Shown: positions 13,581 to 26,400 of the stretch, piece by piece
Position numbering within the stretch: position 1 is the stretch's first letter
How the letters are laid out: each line of letters begins with the position of its first letter
Assembly: GCA_951804985.1 (NCBI GenBank)
Contig: OX638133.1
Coordinates: 27,000,963 to 27,064,962 of the forward strand
DNA: 64,000 nt
Origin: Dryomyza anilis
Lineage: Eukaryota; Arthropoda; Insecta; Diptera; Dryomyzidae
Direction: 5' to 3'
Position numbers and translations under genes: made by a program
The notes under the pieces: model-generated
The model's input: the letters and a program-made list of their open reading frames with translations, nothing else
Told to the model about the DNA's origin: nothing
Databases searched by the model: none

Positions 13581-15438
13581 TGCTGCGCCGCTGCTACTGC
13601 TGTTGCTGTTGCTGCCGCTGCTGTTGCTATTGCCTAAAGTAGTTGCTGTTGCTGCTACTGCTGCTCTTGTTGTTGTAGCAATAGTTGCTATTGTGTTTGC
13701 TGTTGCTGCAGCCAAATCAGTTAACCAAAGCACCAACAAACGTCTTGAGTTGAGATGAGTTGCTGCTGCTTAGTCTGCCTCTGCTGCTTCTTCCCGAAAA
13801 ATCTCTCTACACGCTGCACGGAAGTAAAAATTTTAAGAATAAAAAAAAATGTTTTAAAATTTTGTACGTCTTTTGCTGCTGCTGCTCGAAACTCTGAGCA
13901 AACTGTTCGTATTTTCGAAAGAAATTTGTGTATAAAAAGAAAAAGTGTTGCTGACAAGTATTTCACGTATTTCTATGCGTAGAAAAATAGTTTTTTTTCG
14001 AATTTTCTACATCGGAAAAGTGTTCTTTTTTTCGCCTGCCTGTCCTGACCACACAAGTTTTACACATCAAAAAAGTGTGAAAAAAAATACAAAAATATTC
14101 GTGCAGAAAATCAAGCTTTATTCAAACCTACGAACAAATTCTAATTGGCAAATGTATGCATCTCTTTTGCGCGTATACGTCCGTTATGCGTTTGGCTTGG
14201 TATTCACAATGGTACTTGCTGTGTTTATCTCTTTTCTACGCTGCTTTGGGTGTGTGTGTGTGGTGTCTGTAGTAACGAATAACATTTGCAAACGTTGCCA
14301 AAGTAACGAGTAGTATAGCAGCCACCAAACCCTTTACGTTGCCAACCGTTTTTTTTACACTTTTTCTTAAATCTGGTTTCTTTTTTTCTATTGTTCACAC
14401 TTTTTCAACTGAACTTTCACAGTATTTTGTAAGTTATTCTCTAAGTTATACAATTTGCTCACATGCTCTGCACTTTGGGGTTGCACTTTACCGTAATTTC
14501 ATTATTTTCGTTTTGAAAAATCCAAAATCTGTAATGAATCGATGCGTATTTCTCGCAAGCACGTCTCCGCTGCTGCTGCAAATTGACAGTAGCACTCGGC
14601 ATACAAGAAAATCAGCGAAATTTCATTCGTTGTTGTGCACAACAGTGATGCATTTTGCAAAAATTAAATTGGGGAAAAAATACTTAAATTGAATAAAAGT
14701 GGGTAATTTTGTTATTGGGTAACTCGGGTTTTAAATGTAATATTTCAATTATCATCATCTTACGTTAGAAGAACCCTTTGTAGAAAAAGAAAATGGGCAT
14801 ATTTTTAAAAGTTTATTAGAATAAGTCTTTTTGAAATTTTATTTAAGCAATTTTAATGAAAGTCAAGTAATTACACTATTTCTAAATTTTAGTATATTAT
14901 TACTGCTAGACATTTATGAATATTCACTATTTTTCCCTCACATTTATTTTTTTCATTATTATAAATATTTTTGTTCATTATTTTGTTTTTATATTCTGAA
15001 TGTATTTATACTGTTTTGTAGTAAATATACATAAAATAATACAGAAAAAACTATTATTTTACTGTTTGTAAATTTTTTTAACATTTCCCAACCAGGATTT
15101 TTTAAGAGACCCAACAATGAGCTGTTTTGAAAAAAAAAACTCAAAAATCAATTAAAATTTTATTCTGTTAATAAAAAAGTTATATTACGAACCACTTTAT
15201 TATAAAGTCATATTAAAAGAATTAAAAAAAAAATAATGTATATTTTACGGCAGATTAAATGTTTTAAAAACAAATACGGAACTAGTATTATTTTTGATTT
15301 GAAATATTGCTTTTAAAATCTGTCATTTAAATTATGTAAGACCAAAAATCAATAAAAGACAAATATTTGATATTATTTAATTGAAGCGATCGCTATTCTG
15401 TTTTGGTTCTATCTGAATCGGAACCAAGCAGCTTGGCT

Positions 15439-15925
15439 ACACCCAGGAAAAAAGTATATCGACAATTTTACTACGTTTCATATATTTTTACTATGCACAA
15501 TAACATTTTATAATTGTTAGCGTTTCTTGTAAATTTACTATGAATTGGTTTGATCATTAATATTTTACAGTAAATTGTTTGAATTTCTCGAAATTGGCTC
15601 TTTTTTTTCTTTTGTCATTTATAAAAATAACAAAATTAATTAAAGGTATTTAAATAATTATATTTTTATATGTAACAGCTGGCGGCAACAGGACACTTCT
15701 TATGGAGGATGTCTCTAATATTATTAGGACTACTGATGCCTGCTGGTGCCATTACACATAGTAAATTCAAATTAAATATAGGAAATTTGTGACATTTGAC
15801 AATTTTAAAAAATTACTATGAAAAATAATGTGTTTACTATAACTCAATTTGACTTTATATCGTTAAGATATATAACGTATTTACTATGAATGATATCGGA
15901 TTTATAATGTTTTTTCCCTGGGTGT
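15439..15925. mobile_element. TIR element (ACACCCAGGAAAAAA ends)
   Basis: Starts ACACCCAGGAAAAAA and ends TTTTTTCCCTGGGTGT, inverse complements. AT-rich, no ORF. The ends resemble those of the shorter element at 31974-32195, suggesting related MITE families. Confidence 0.85.
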
Positions 15926-16885
15926 AGATGCAAAATTTTGGTAATATTTCCGGAAAATGCAAGATTGATTGTTAAAATAACTTTGTCCCTAATTTTTTAC
16001 AAAAATGTATCAATAATATTTGAAATAAAATTGCTATAACAACCAATTTTACTATCTATGACAGACTCTTTAATAGATATTTTTAAATGGCATAATAATG
16101 ACACTGTCTGAAAAATTCTTTAGGTTAAAAAAAGTTTTTAAAAGCAAAATGTAATAAATATTTGGACTTCTTTAAAATTTCATGAACTTTGGTTCCTTCA
16201 CTCTTAAAATACACATTTTTAGTATTTACTTCATTTGAAAAATAAGTTCAAAAATAATTTCTTTTGAGTTTAATGACTAAAATTAAGTTGTGCGAAAACA
16301 TTTTTGCTTACATTTTTTAAGTGTAAAAAATACAGTGGGTATTACATTTCAATTGTTAAAAAGCGGGTAATTTTATAAGTACGGGTTTGGAGTTTTTTAT
16401 TGGGTACAAATCTACCCTATATACCCGCTAAATGCATCACTGGTGCACAAGCCCTACAAACGTACGCTAGTAGTTTCTTAACGTCAGTCACTATAGTTCG
16501 ACTTTTCGAAGGTCCAGTTCGAAAGCGAATTGTTAGCAAAAAAAAAAATTGCCAACTGCTAGTACAACTTTAACCCATTGACACCTATGCTATATTACAT
16601 TTTATTTTTTATTATTTCTGACATTTTTATTATGAGACATATTCACAGATTTCCAAAATGGTTTTCTAAAAGAGTTAGCGAAATGTATTCATTCAATACT
16701 GTTTTATCCCTCTGAAATCTCTTGAATTACATTAAATAAGTCATATTGTCACCTGAGAATTTATTTCGCTCAAACGCCATTATCTTTATCAAATCTAAGA
16801 TATTCAGCATCGACTTTGCTCCAAATCGCAAATTGGTTGCTATTTTTGACGATTTGATAATCCTTTGATCGTCAATGATCATAAC

Positions 16886-17802
16886 ATCCCAGCAAACGCC
16901 AGGGTTCAAGTTACGCTCAGGCTCATGTACCTTGAATCTATTTTGAATCTGTATCTTGAATGTTGTGATTTTATTTGACAAATATTTTGGAACAATTGTT
17001 TGAAGTTTTTTTTATATAAAGAACACAATATTTTCAATATTAAATTATAATTGCCACAAAAGTGGGTCGATTTGTTCACACGGTGACTTATATATTAAGC
17101 TGTCTGTCTCATCTATTAAGCATCTGCTTGTGCAGGACACTTTGTCCTCGCAGCATAACAAAATGTGAGTAAAATTGATCACTTATTTCTCAAAGAACTT
17201 AAAATATTCCTCAATACTCATCTTTTACAGCACACAAAAAATCAAGTTCAAGAAAAATTACTCTTATTGACAGTACAGCCATATACTGAAACGATTTTTA
17301 TCGCTGTTTCCATGGCAGTTGAAGTTGTGAGTCGGCGGCATTTCGGGTTGCATCGAAATGCGTGCATGTCGCAGCATAGAAACACATCTCCAATGAGTTC
17401 TTCAACGTTAATAATTTTTATATTTAGTATTTTTATTCTGTAATTCTGTATTTAAAATGTTTAAAAAATTAATATATTTGTTGGCCCATTTAAAATATTA
17501 TTAATATTCATTAATGAATCGTTTTAAATACTTTTTTGAGGCAGTTTATGCTCATAATCATGATCTTCCAAGATCCTCTATCGAGATGCTTTTGAGATTG
17601 CATTTAGGCTCCAGTTGAAGATGTTATTTAGGTTCAAATTTGAGATTGTAAATAGATTCTATTCAAATGATCTCTCGTGAATGACGCATTTTGCTCAAAA
17701 CGCAAATGTTTTAAGACTCATTTTTGAATGAAAGCTTGAGCGCTCAGGCTCAGGAAAAAGATTAAAATACGCTCATATATGAGCTTCAGTGTTTGCTGGG
17801 AT
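16886..17802. mobile_element. TIR element (ATCCCAGCAAAC ends), ~0.9 kb
   Basis: ATCCCAGCAAAC at the left and GTTTGCTGGGAT at the right are perfect inverse complements. Several AGGCTCA/TGAGCTT/GCGCTCAGGCTC boxes lie just inside both ends. No transposase recognised in the interior. Confidence 0.75.
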
Positions 17803-17954
17803 ACGAATAAAATTCGAATTTTTTTCGCAAACCCAATAATTTTAAATATTTTTACAATTATTTTTCATCGTAAATGATAACTCTTTACGGTTCGCGGAAC
17901 ATGGTTCTTTAAACAAATACAAAATTCTATAACTCTCCTGAGTAAATTTCATTG

Positions 17955-18400
17955 CGTTAGATGAATTGTTCATACGATTAATTGTGCATACGATGAATTG
18001 TGATACGATGATTTGTTTAAGATGAAATGTTCGGTTCCCCTCTTTACAAGCATTTTCCAAGTTTTTCAAAGAATAAGTTAAAGCATTTTAGTATTTAGCT
18101 CTCAAATACATTCACTTAATCATCATATCAAAATTCATCGTATGCGCAATTCATCGTATGTACAACTCATCGTATGTACAATTCATCGTATGCAGAATTC
18201 ATCGTATGCACAATTGATCGTATCAAAATTCATCGTATCACAATTTGTGCATACGATGAATTGTGATACGATGAATTGTGCATACGATGAATTGTGCATA
18301 CGATGAATTGTGCATACGATGAATTGTGCATACGATGAATTGTGCATACGATGAATTGTGCATACGATGAATTGTGCATACGATGAATTGTCTGGTTACC
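17955..18400. repeat. Head-to-head inverted minisatellite (CATACGATGAATTGTG)
   Basis: 18244-18393 holds about nine or ten head-to-tail copies of the 16-mer CATACGATGAATTGTG. 18125-18242 holds about seven copies of its inverse complement (ATTCATCGTATGCACA type), so the two arrays meet head-to-head at about 18243. A smaller forward cluster lies at 17955-18025. The two arrays could pair into a hairpin stem of over 100 bp with almost no loop. Confidence 0.93.
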
Positions 18401-20008
18401 GTTTGACGACAGGTTTGCTGAAGTCAACAAATTTTGACTTTTCGATGGGGTATCAAGCTGGTTGTACCGTGTGGACGCAAAACAAAAAGTGTCGTTATTT
18501 TCCCATCAAACTTGGATGTACTACATGTATGCCGTGTGGATGCCTCTAATCAGAATGTCACACGACGGTAATTTTACAATTTGATTATGAGATAAAAATA
18601 AATATCTGTACACTCTCAAACATTTATTTTTATTTCAGTTCGATAGTTTAAGAGATACGTGATGCAAAAACGATACAATGTTACTCGATTTCGTTAGTTC
18701 CTTTAGTTCCTATAAGGAGCATAGGGCCCCCAGATAATAGATGCCAATTCTGTGGTGAATTTACATTGATGCACCGAGAGCAAAACATAGTTAATTATCA
18801 AATAGTTTCGTAGTCAAGTTTAAAATTTTAAAAAGCGACTACATTTCAATTTAATAACTACGACGTAGTTTATAACAAATATGACAATTTAAAGCATTTT
18901 AAAATGAAATGTCAAAATTGTTATCTTTTAAAACCGTACAATTTGCAAACACACCAATTTAATGAAACATCTCAAACGCACCAACTTTTGGGATTTTTTT
19001 GGCAATTTTTATTTGTAATTTTCAATTGATGTCGGAATTCAATCAACCAAAATTACTATGTGGGAATTTTTAATAAGTCGTATGGTATAAATTTGCATAC
19101 GTATTCCGCAAATGTGAAAAAAAATTGTACACAGAAAGAAAGATATCACGAATTTTGGCAGTTTACACGTTCAGTTTTCATGCGATTTTTAAATATCGTG
19201 AATGCTTTTTGGAGACTTTCTTTTAATTACTCGCAGTTAAAATACACATTTATATTCACCAAAAAAATACTGCGTTCTTCGTGTACTTTTTTTATGTTCA
19301 CTTTTTAATATTTCGGAATCGCTAGATTGCAGTATTCACAAAATATATAAATTAAAATTGCACTCTAAAAAACTTTTTTATCGTTTTAAACCAAACAAGA
19401 CGGGCGAAATTAGGGTGCTTTACCTTATTCTAAATTTCCCAATAGATTTGCTAAAAATTCCCTAAATACAACATAATAAATAGTTGGCAACACTTACAAT
19501 AAAAATGGCATTTGCCTTGTCAGAAGTAATCGAAAAAAATAAATCCAAAAAGAAATAAGTTCAACGCAGTTTTCACTTACTAAATGCAAATACAATTTAG
19601 TAATTGTCAGAGAGCTGTAATTAGTGCAAAATTGTTTACGTGTATTTTGTTTAATTGTTTATAAAATTAAGAATTTCCAGATGCGATTTAAAATTATCGC
19701 TTGCATTAAATATCGAAACGCAATAAATTTTGATAACTACAAGAAAAGTGCAGGCATCTTCTTTACACCAACATAGAGCGGCCGTATGACCTAAACCATT
19801 TACATTTACACTGCAGTGTTACTGACAAAGACAACCATAGGCTATAATCGAGCAAACAGCTGATTGTATTTATGCCCTGCGCGTTTCATTGCCCTGCTTC
19901 TATAAGTCAAAACAGATGACGGTGTCCCATCCACTTACCTGTGTTAGAGCGAACGCGTTGTGTAGTGTGAAGAGTTAAACAATAGTAAAAATATCCCAAA
20001 ACAAAAGC

Positions 20009-20036
20009 GCGCGAAATCCCACATCACTTTTGGCGC
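20009..20036. promoter_or_regulatory. Paired E2F-binding sites upstream of dup
   Basis: Two sites fit the E2F consensus TTTSSCGC: TTTCGCGC on the minus strand (plus-strand GCGCGAAA, 20009-20016) and TTTGGCGC on the plus strand (20029-20036). They are in opposite orientation with 12 bp between them and lie about 350 bp upstream of the dup ATG. Cdt1 genes are established E2F targets, so the placement fits G1/S control. That these sites work is inference. Confidence 0.7.
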
Positions 20037-20388
20037 GTTCTGCCGACAGCGTTGCAGTGGACGTTGACAGAATTGAAATTTTTCTGACGTCGTGAACTTT
20101 TGGAGGGAAAATTCAGTTCAGTTGAAATTTGAGCGGGACGACGAGCTGACGTGCACATTAAAAACTAAAAGACAGACACAATCGACCGCATGCAGATATC
20201 ACTAAAGGCTAAAAAGAAGAACCACACACATTTACAATTGGCAACTGATTTCATTACTTAATCAGACGACGACGACGTGCTTTCAAGTGAAATTTTTAAT
20301 AAAATAGCATAAACTTTAATTAAATACAAAAGTGCATTCAAATTTTATATAATTATTTTAAATATTTAAACAAATATAAAAGGCAAAA

Positions 20389-20469
20389 ATGTCTCAACCT
20401 TCTGTAGCTTCATTTTTCAATACACGTAAACGTGCTGCCGCTGAGGATGTAACCAGCATCAAAAATAGG
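20389..20469 (+). CDS. dup: dup exon 1, PIP-box exon
   Basis: 27 codons, MSQPSVASFFNTRKRAAAED onward, ending NR before donor GTAAGT at 20470; phase 0 into exon 2 (CGT CTA ATA GAA). QPSVASFF is a PCNA-interacting box with Lys at the +4 position after the second Phe, the layout of a CRL4-Cdt2 degron that triggers S-phase destruction. The Thr-Asp pair of the strongest degrons is replaced by Ala-Ser. Confidence 0.95.
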
Positions 20470-23400
20470 GTAAGTTTTCCATCTAGCCAGCATAATCGTA
20501 ACTCTTAAAACGGGGCGGCGTCCTTTAAACCGGTTTTGTCCTTGTGAATTTTCTTATTTAACAGCAGCGCTGCTTTCAGCAGAAGCAGCAGCATGTGGAG
20601 GAATTTTTGTAACGTGTAAAAAATGTGGCTCTCTGATTGAGTGCACACGCTCTCTCTATCGCCCTTGTCTTCAACATTGCTCTCTCACGCGGGTCAGCTG
20701 CCTGCTGTTGTTGTTGTTGGGTGCTGTATTCGTGGCCTGCCTGACGAAAAGAAAACCGTTTTTCTCCATTTTTAAAATATCATCTTTGCGATTCCTTGTC
20801 GATATCCTTCCTATAGCTTGTTTTCTTATTTGTTGTTTTTATTTTTCGTGGAAAATTTTGATGCACATCTGATGCTTATCAATCTCTCAGAGGGGGAGGG
20901 TTTTATAGTTTTCGAAAATATTTTGTAGTTAAAGAAAATTGTTAAAGGGTAGGATATGAAATCTAATATTTAATAGTGGGGGCAATTAGAAAGTAGAAGG
21001 GATTTGATATTTTATAAATGTTAATAGAAGACATTTTAGATTATCATGTGACCTATTTATACCTAAATATGTAATTTATTTTTTTTTTGTATGATTTTAT
21101 TATTTTCAATTCATAGGCGTGCATAAACAAACAATTTAAAGCCAATTTAAAAATTAGGTTTTTGGCATTTTATCCTCGACTAAATTTCTTAAAAAAGTTT
21201 ATTATAATTTTTAAGTTTAAATTTGTCCACGATTATAATTTAATCCACGATTAAGCCAGCAACATATCCAATTATTTTTTATTATTATACAGAAATTTTA
21301 AATTAAAATCAAATACAAAATATAATATGGTATGCTTTGTAATCGTAGGAATATGATTTTCAAGGCTTTTTTTAAATTATAAATAAAATGAAATATACGG
21401 CCATGTCCGGCTTTCGATCGAATTTCATATGAAATTTGTAAACAAACGGTTTTAAATTCGATATCACAATACAAACGAATTCAAATAGTTAAAGGCATAT
21501 CAAACGGATTGAATTCATTGAAAAAACATATTTTTATTCTGAGACATCGAATTCAAAACCGTTTGTTTACATATTTTATATGAAATTAGATTGGAATTCG
21601 ATCGAAAGTCAGAACATGGCCGATAAAATAAATATTTGTATTGATCTTTTACAGTATATTTATAATAAGTGAAAGGTTATTAATCTGCTGGTCATAAAAA
21701 TTTACATTTTATTTTCGAAAAACTTTAAAGATTAAAAAATTTATAATATTTCGAAAGCAAAACTTTTACTAACATCGAATTAAATACGTTTTCAAATAAT
21801 AGATAAGAGTGTTTTAACAAAAAGGTAAAATTAACGTCCTTATCAAAATAAAAGATCAGCATTACACACAGGTTCTGTTATAGTTACTATATAAGTTTAA
21901 AATATTTTAATATTAAACAAAAAGTGTCTGTCTTATCGATTCAAATTCCTTAATACGCTAAGTAGACATAGCATGTTTTTGATGGTATTCATTTTTACTA
22001 TTCTATTTTTATATACAGTCAAACTTTGGTGTCGATCGGTCGATTATATCCAAAGTTTACACGAACATGTACTTAGCACGCATCTAACTATTTTAAAAAC
22101 TTACAATCCATATTGGATTAGATATATTATGTATAATTTATAATTGAAAGTTTTTGTATTTTCTTATATTCTAAGTAGACCAAGCTTTTTTTGGTTTTTA
22201 ATAAAATATATTATCAAAAATCTTATTAAAAGTTAAAATAAATACAAAAAATCTTTAAAGGCATCATTATAGACTTAGCATGTTATGGTATGGTCGATAT
22301 GAGACATTACTCGGTTTTAAAAATGTATATAACAAAGAAAATTTTGAAAAATGAGTAAAATTAAAAATAATAGAGGTCGAAAGCTATAATATGAACTACA
22401 AATTGTTATATGATGATGATAAAAGCAATTTTAACTTCTTCATTTTACAAAATTTTGCCTTTTTCACCTTTTTAAATTTTACTTCACTTTGAGAGACCCT
22501 ACCATTTGAAAATGGGACCGAGGATCAACATCTGATTAAAGTTGTCAACAGTTTTATCTCCTTAAATATATCGCTGCACTAAAACTAAAACTCATCAAAT
22601 ACATTTCAATAGAATTGATTAATTGATTTACAAAAATCTTGCATCAATATTTGTATCAAATGATAAGAATATCTTAAGCTATCAGTACCTTTTATAAATT
22701 CCATTTATAAACTAGGTTTTATCTTTCAGAAAGCAAAACGTGATATTTAGCCACATTTTTGGTTAGAGTTTAATTTTTGTAAATTCTTCACAGACAAAAT
22801 GGTTTGAAATTTTTGTACATAAAACTAAAAATATACACGAAGTGCATTATCTGTAAATGCTTAAACCACAAATTTAATATTTTTTTTGACCACAATTAAA
22901 ATATTTTTATACCCTACACTAAGAGTGAAAGGGTATATTCAGTTTGGTACGCCGTTTGTAACACCCAGAAGGAAGCATCTCCGGTATGGAAAAGTATATA
23001 TATTCTTGATCAGAATGACCTCCTGAGTTGATTTAGCGATGTCCGTCTGTCCGTCTGTCTGTCTGTCCGTCTGTCTGTCCGTCTGTCTGTCTGTCTGTCT
23101 GTCTGTTGAAATCCCTAAGACTTTTAAAATTGAAGAGCTAGATAAATGAAACTTATAACTTAGATTACTAATATACCTACGCTGTATGTGCGAAAAAATT
23201 GGCGAGATCGGTCCATTGTGACCTATGATCCGACCACTTATGTTCAAATACCTCATATAAAATGTACATAAAATGATCAATTCTTACGTATACGTGCTTA
23301 GGTAAACTTTTTTTGGTCAAATATATATTGATGTCATGCTCAAATACATGAAAATAATGTTTTCCGGCGAAAAGACTTGTGGTTCACAAAAAAAAAATCG

Positions 23401-26400
23401 AAATTCGGTACACCTACCCATTTGTAAATATGGGTATCAAATGAATGGAAATTCTTCAGCGATTGAATGTTTGTAGTTATTTTCAGGATTCGTATGCCCT
23501 GGTGACCTATATATCACTTTGAATGGTAACCACACATATGTGTAGGGTATTTATAGTCGGCTTAGACCGACTATAATTTTGATAATCCTAACTATCGTAA
23601 TTACACCTACTTTAAAATTTCCCATGTGATCTAACCTTCCCAACTGGTTATTTATTTTCTTCCTCTTATCAGCGTCTAATAGAACCTGCCACGCCACAGA
23701 CCAATCCATCGGACAACAATGACGATACGTCACAGCCACAACAACAGCAACCACAACAAGATGACATTGCCATACTCAAGGCTGGTCTACGCTCCAGCAG
23801 CACACGTTCCGGTCGCACAATCAAACGCATTGGTGCCGATGCTGGCAGCGTAGCCGCCGAAGATGTCCTACCCAAGAAAATGTCCAAAATTGAACAGTCC
23901 ATAAGACAACCCAAACTGGTGCAATTCATTAAGAAGGGACCATTGTCGCCTTGCAAAAAGCCCCCAACACCCGTCAAAAGACAAACCAGACGCAAGACTG
24001 TCGATGTCGAACCAGAGCAGCAAACCACAACAAAAATCACTGCCTTTGCTTCGAAAAACAATGCAGCCAATGTGGAACGTGGCATGCAAACACCAACCAA
24101 ACAAATTATCAAAGGTTCGGCTGTTAATGCGACACCACTGCAACGTGGTGAACTGAAGAGCATGGTCAAGAAGGAGCTAAACTTTGAGGATGTCAAGACA
24201 AAGGTATCGCGCAGCGCTAAGCTGCAGGAGCTGAAGGCCTCACTCAATCGCATACAGGAACTGGAGAAGACGCGCAAGGCGCAGGAGGAACGCAATAGAC
24301 GTTTGCGTGAAGGTATCGCCTCGCCGGCCAAGAAGACGCCACTGGTGCAGCTAAAGGAATTCGATACCATCGAGTTGGAGGTGTTGACGAGGTAAGTGTG
24401 ACGAGGTGTTTTATTTGCGCGTTTTTCTTTATTTCATTTAAAACCATGCCCTGACTCAATAACTCCTACTATGTTATATAATTTCGCCTAGTTTTCGCGA
24501 CTACTTGGCCGCTTTCTTTTGATTTTTTGCATTCCTGCAGTTATTGCGTTGGCTGGCTGACTGGCTGGCCACATGCTCGCTTTTTTTTTGTTCTCGTGAC
24601 TTGGCCTACAAAAACCCGGTAACATTCAACATTGTGCTGCAGTTATTGAGGTCGTTTGTTGCAGTAGCGAGAGTGTTTTTGTTTATATTGTTTCGTTTTT
24701 TTTTAGTTAAATCATTTTTTGTAGTTAAATTTGTTTTTATACATAAAGTTTTTACAGTTTTATTGTATTTTACTATTCGCCCAAATGATGACACCTCGAC
24801 TCTGGCTCAGTTGCAATGTGTAGTGTGACTTTTTTGTGCCTCACTGAACGTCATTCAGCTGTAGTTTTATTTTTTTGTAAATTTCGCTTAATTGCATTGT
24901 TTGTGCCAAAGGCATAAGTACTATATAGCTCGAAATATATAATAATACATATGCTATATGCTCAAGATTAGATAATGTGCACGTTGATAGAAGAGGCTAT
25001 TCTTTTTGTGTTTCTAAACAACCACATGCCGGCATTAGAAATACGTTACAAACTTTATTTGGCATTAAGGGTTGTTTTTGTCATTTTCTAAGTCGAGCTC
25101 TACAAGCATTTGACCTTCTTTGATATGTATTCATCACATTGTATGGCAAAGCAGCAGGTAGTAAATTCCACAGCACACATACAGAAAAACAGAGTGGCTT
25201 TTGTGTTGTTTTTAAATTATTTCCATAGTAATTATATTTATTCTTTATAAAATGTTATGGGGGGTGTAAAGTCTGGGCGCACTGTCAAATATTTACATTC
25301 ACTGCAGACTGTAGTTGTTAAGCCTTTTTGGAGTGGAGACCACTACGAAGAAAACATAAGACCCCCTTCTAATTATTTTTTGTTGTAGTTCTGTTTATTT
25401 ATTTTTTGTAATTATTTAAGAGCTACAACTCATAGTAATTGTATATGCACTTGAAAAATGGTAATAACCATTTTTAAGAGTCATTCGGAATCGATGATCT
25501 CGTCTCTGAAACCCCTTTTCGATTCACCACGTCTGGGTTTGTCGTTATTTCTAGCCAGATTAAGATAAAATGGGTTTTGAAACAGTAAATAAAAATTGTA
25601 TTTGAATAGGTAAAGGTTGGATTTCTTGGGTAATATTTTAACCCTGCTATTATTCATTTCTAATCAACCCACTTATCAGAGAAGTGATTTTAAACACCAT
25701 CAACGCTCAAATTTAAAAATTCAAATTCCTGATAATGTATAAAAAATATTACAATTTTATGTGGCATCGTGCTGAAGAATACGTCATTATTTTAGACAGT
25801 AAACCCACTTTCTGTATTTTTAAACAGATTACTTGACATTTAAAACGTTCAAATTTACTTCTCTTTTGTCGAACTTAGTCAACGTTTTGAAATGGATGGT
25901 AATAGAAATATAGTTATTTTCACTGATAGTCTTCGGGCTTGTTTATTGCTTAAAAAACATAAATCTGATAATTATTTAATTGCTGAAATTTTAAATTGTA
26001 TTCAGCCTAACCAATAAACGAAATAATGTTTACTTTAAAAAAAAGTATCAGCTTTTTAACAAATAAATATTAGAGAAAATTGTCGGAAAAGCTGATACTA
26101 TCTTTAAAGTCGACTTTATTTCGTTTATTGGTTAGGCTGATTGAGGTTTCCAATTTAAATCAGGGGTTCACTTTGTCTGGACCCCAAGTCATGTTGGTAG
26201 CTCTTTTAATGAAACTGTTGAGACTTCTGCTAAACAAGCCTCTTTTGCTGGTGCACCTTTGGTTTTTAAGTTAACTTCGAAAGATGCTTTAAATTGTATC
26301 TATAAAGAACTTTCATTGGAATGGACCTCTAGATATCTCATAACAAAAGGACAGATATTTTTTAACATCTTTTCATCTCTTCCAAAATCTTTGTGGCATT

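Larger units (their letters stand above)
13581..20388. other. Intergenic region between divergent SRPK and dup
   Basis: SRPK and dup are transcribed away from each other. About 13600-14700 probably includes SRPK leader and promoter sequence, but no splice structure is evident. From 15.4 kb on it is repeats: TIR elements at 15439-15925 and 16886-17802 and the inverted minisatellite at 17955-18400. The last ~400 bp is the dup leader and promoter. The segment near 19060-19105 (GTGGGAATTTTTAATAAGTCG) recurs near 57800. Confidence 0.7.
20470..23672 (+). other. dup intron 1
   Basis: 3.2 kb AT-rich intron. It contains a MITE (21406-21624) and a GTCCGTCTG-family element (22909-23553), which ends about 120 bp before the exon 2 acceptor. 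Nothing else is recognisable. Confidence 0.8.

Noticed and set aside
13581..13739. Extension of the SRPK reading frame upstream of MNTKAD.
   Set aside because: The frame begins only at a TTG; there is no ATG before an in-frame TAA near 13762.
18244..18393. CRISPR-like regular array.
   Set aside because: The units are contiguous without unique spacers, the genome is eukaryotic, and the array inverts; it is a minisatellite.
24544..24828. 94-codon frame in dup intron 2.
   Set aside because: Chance frame in T-rich sequence with no start context or domain.
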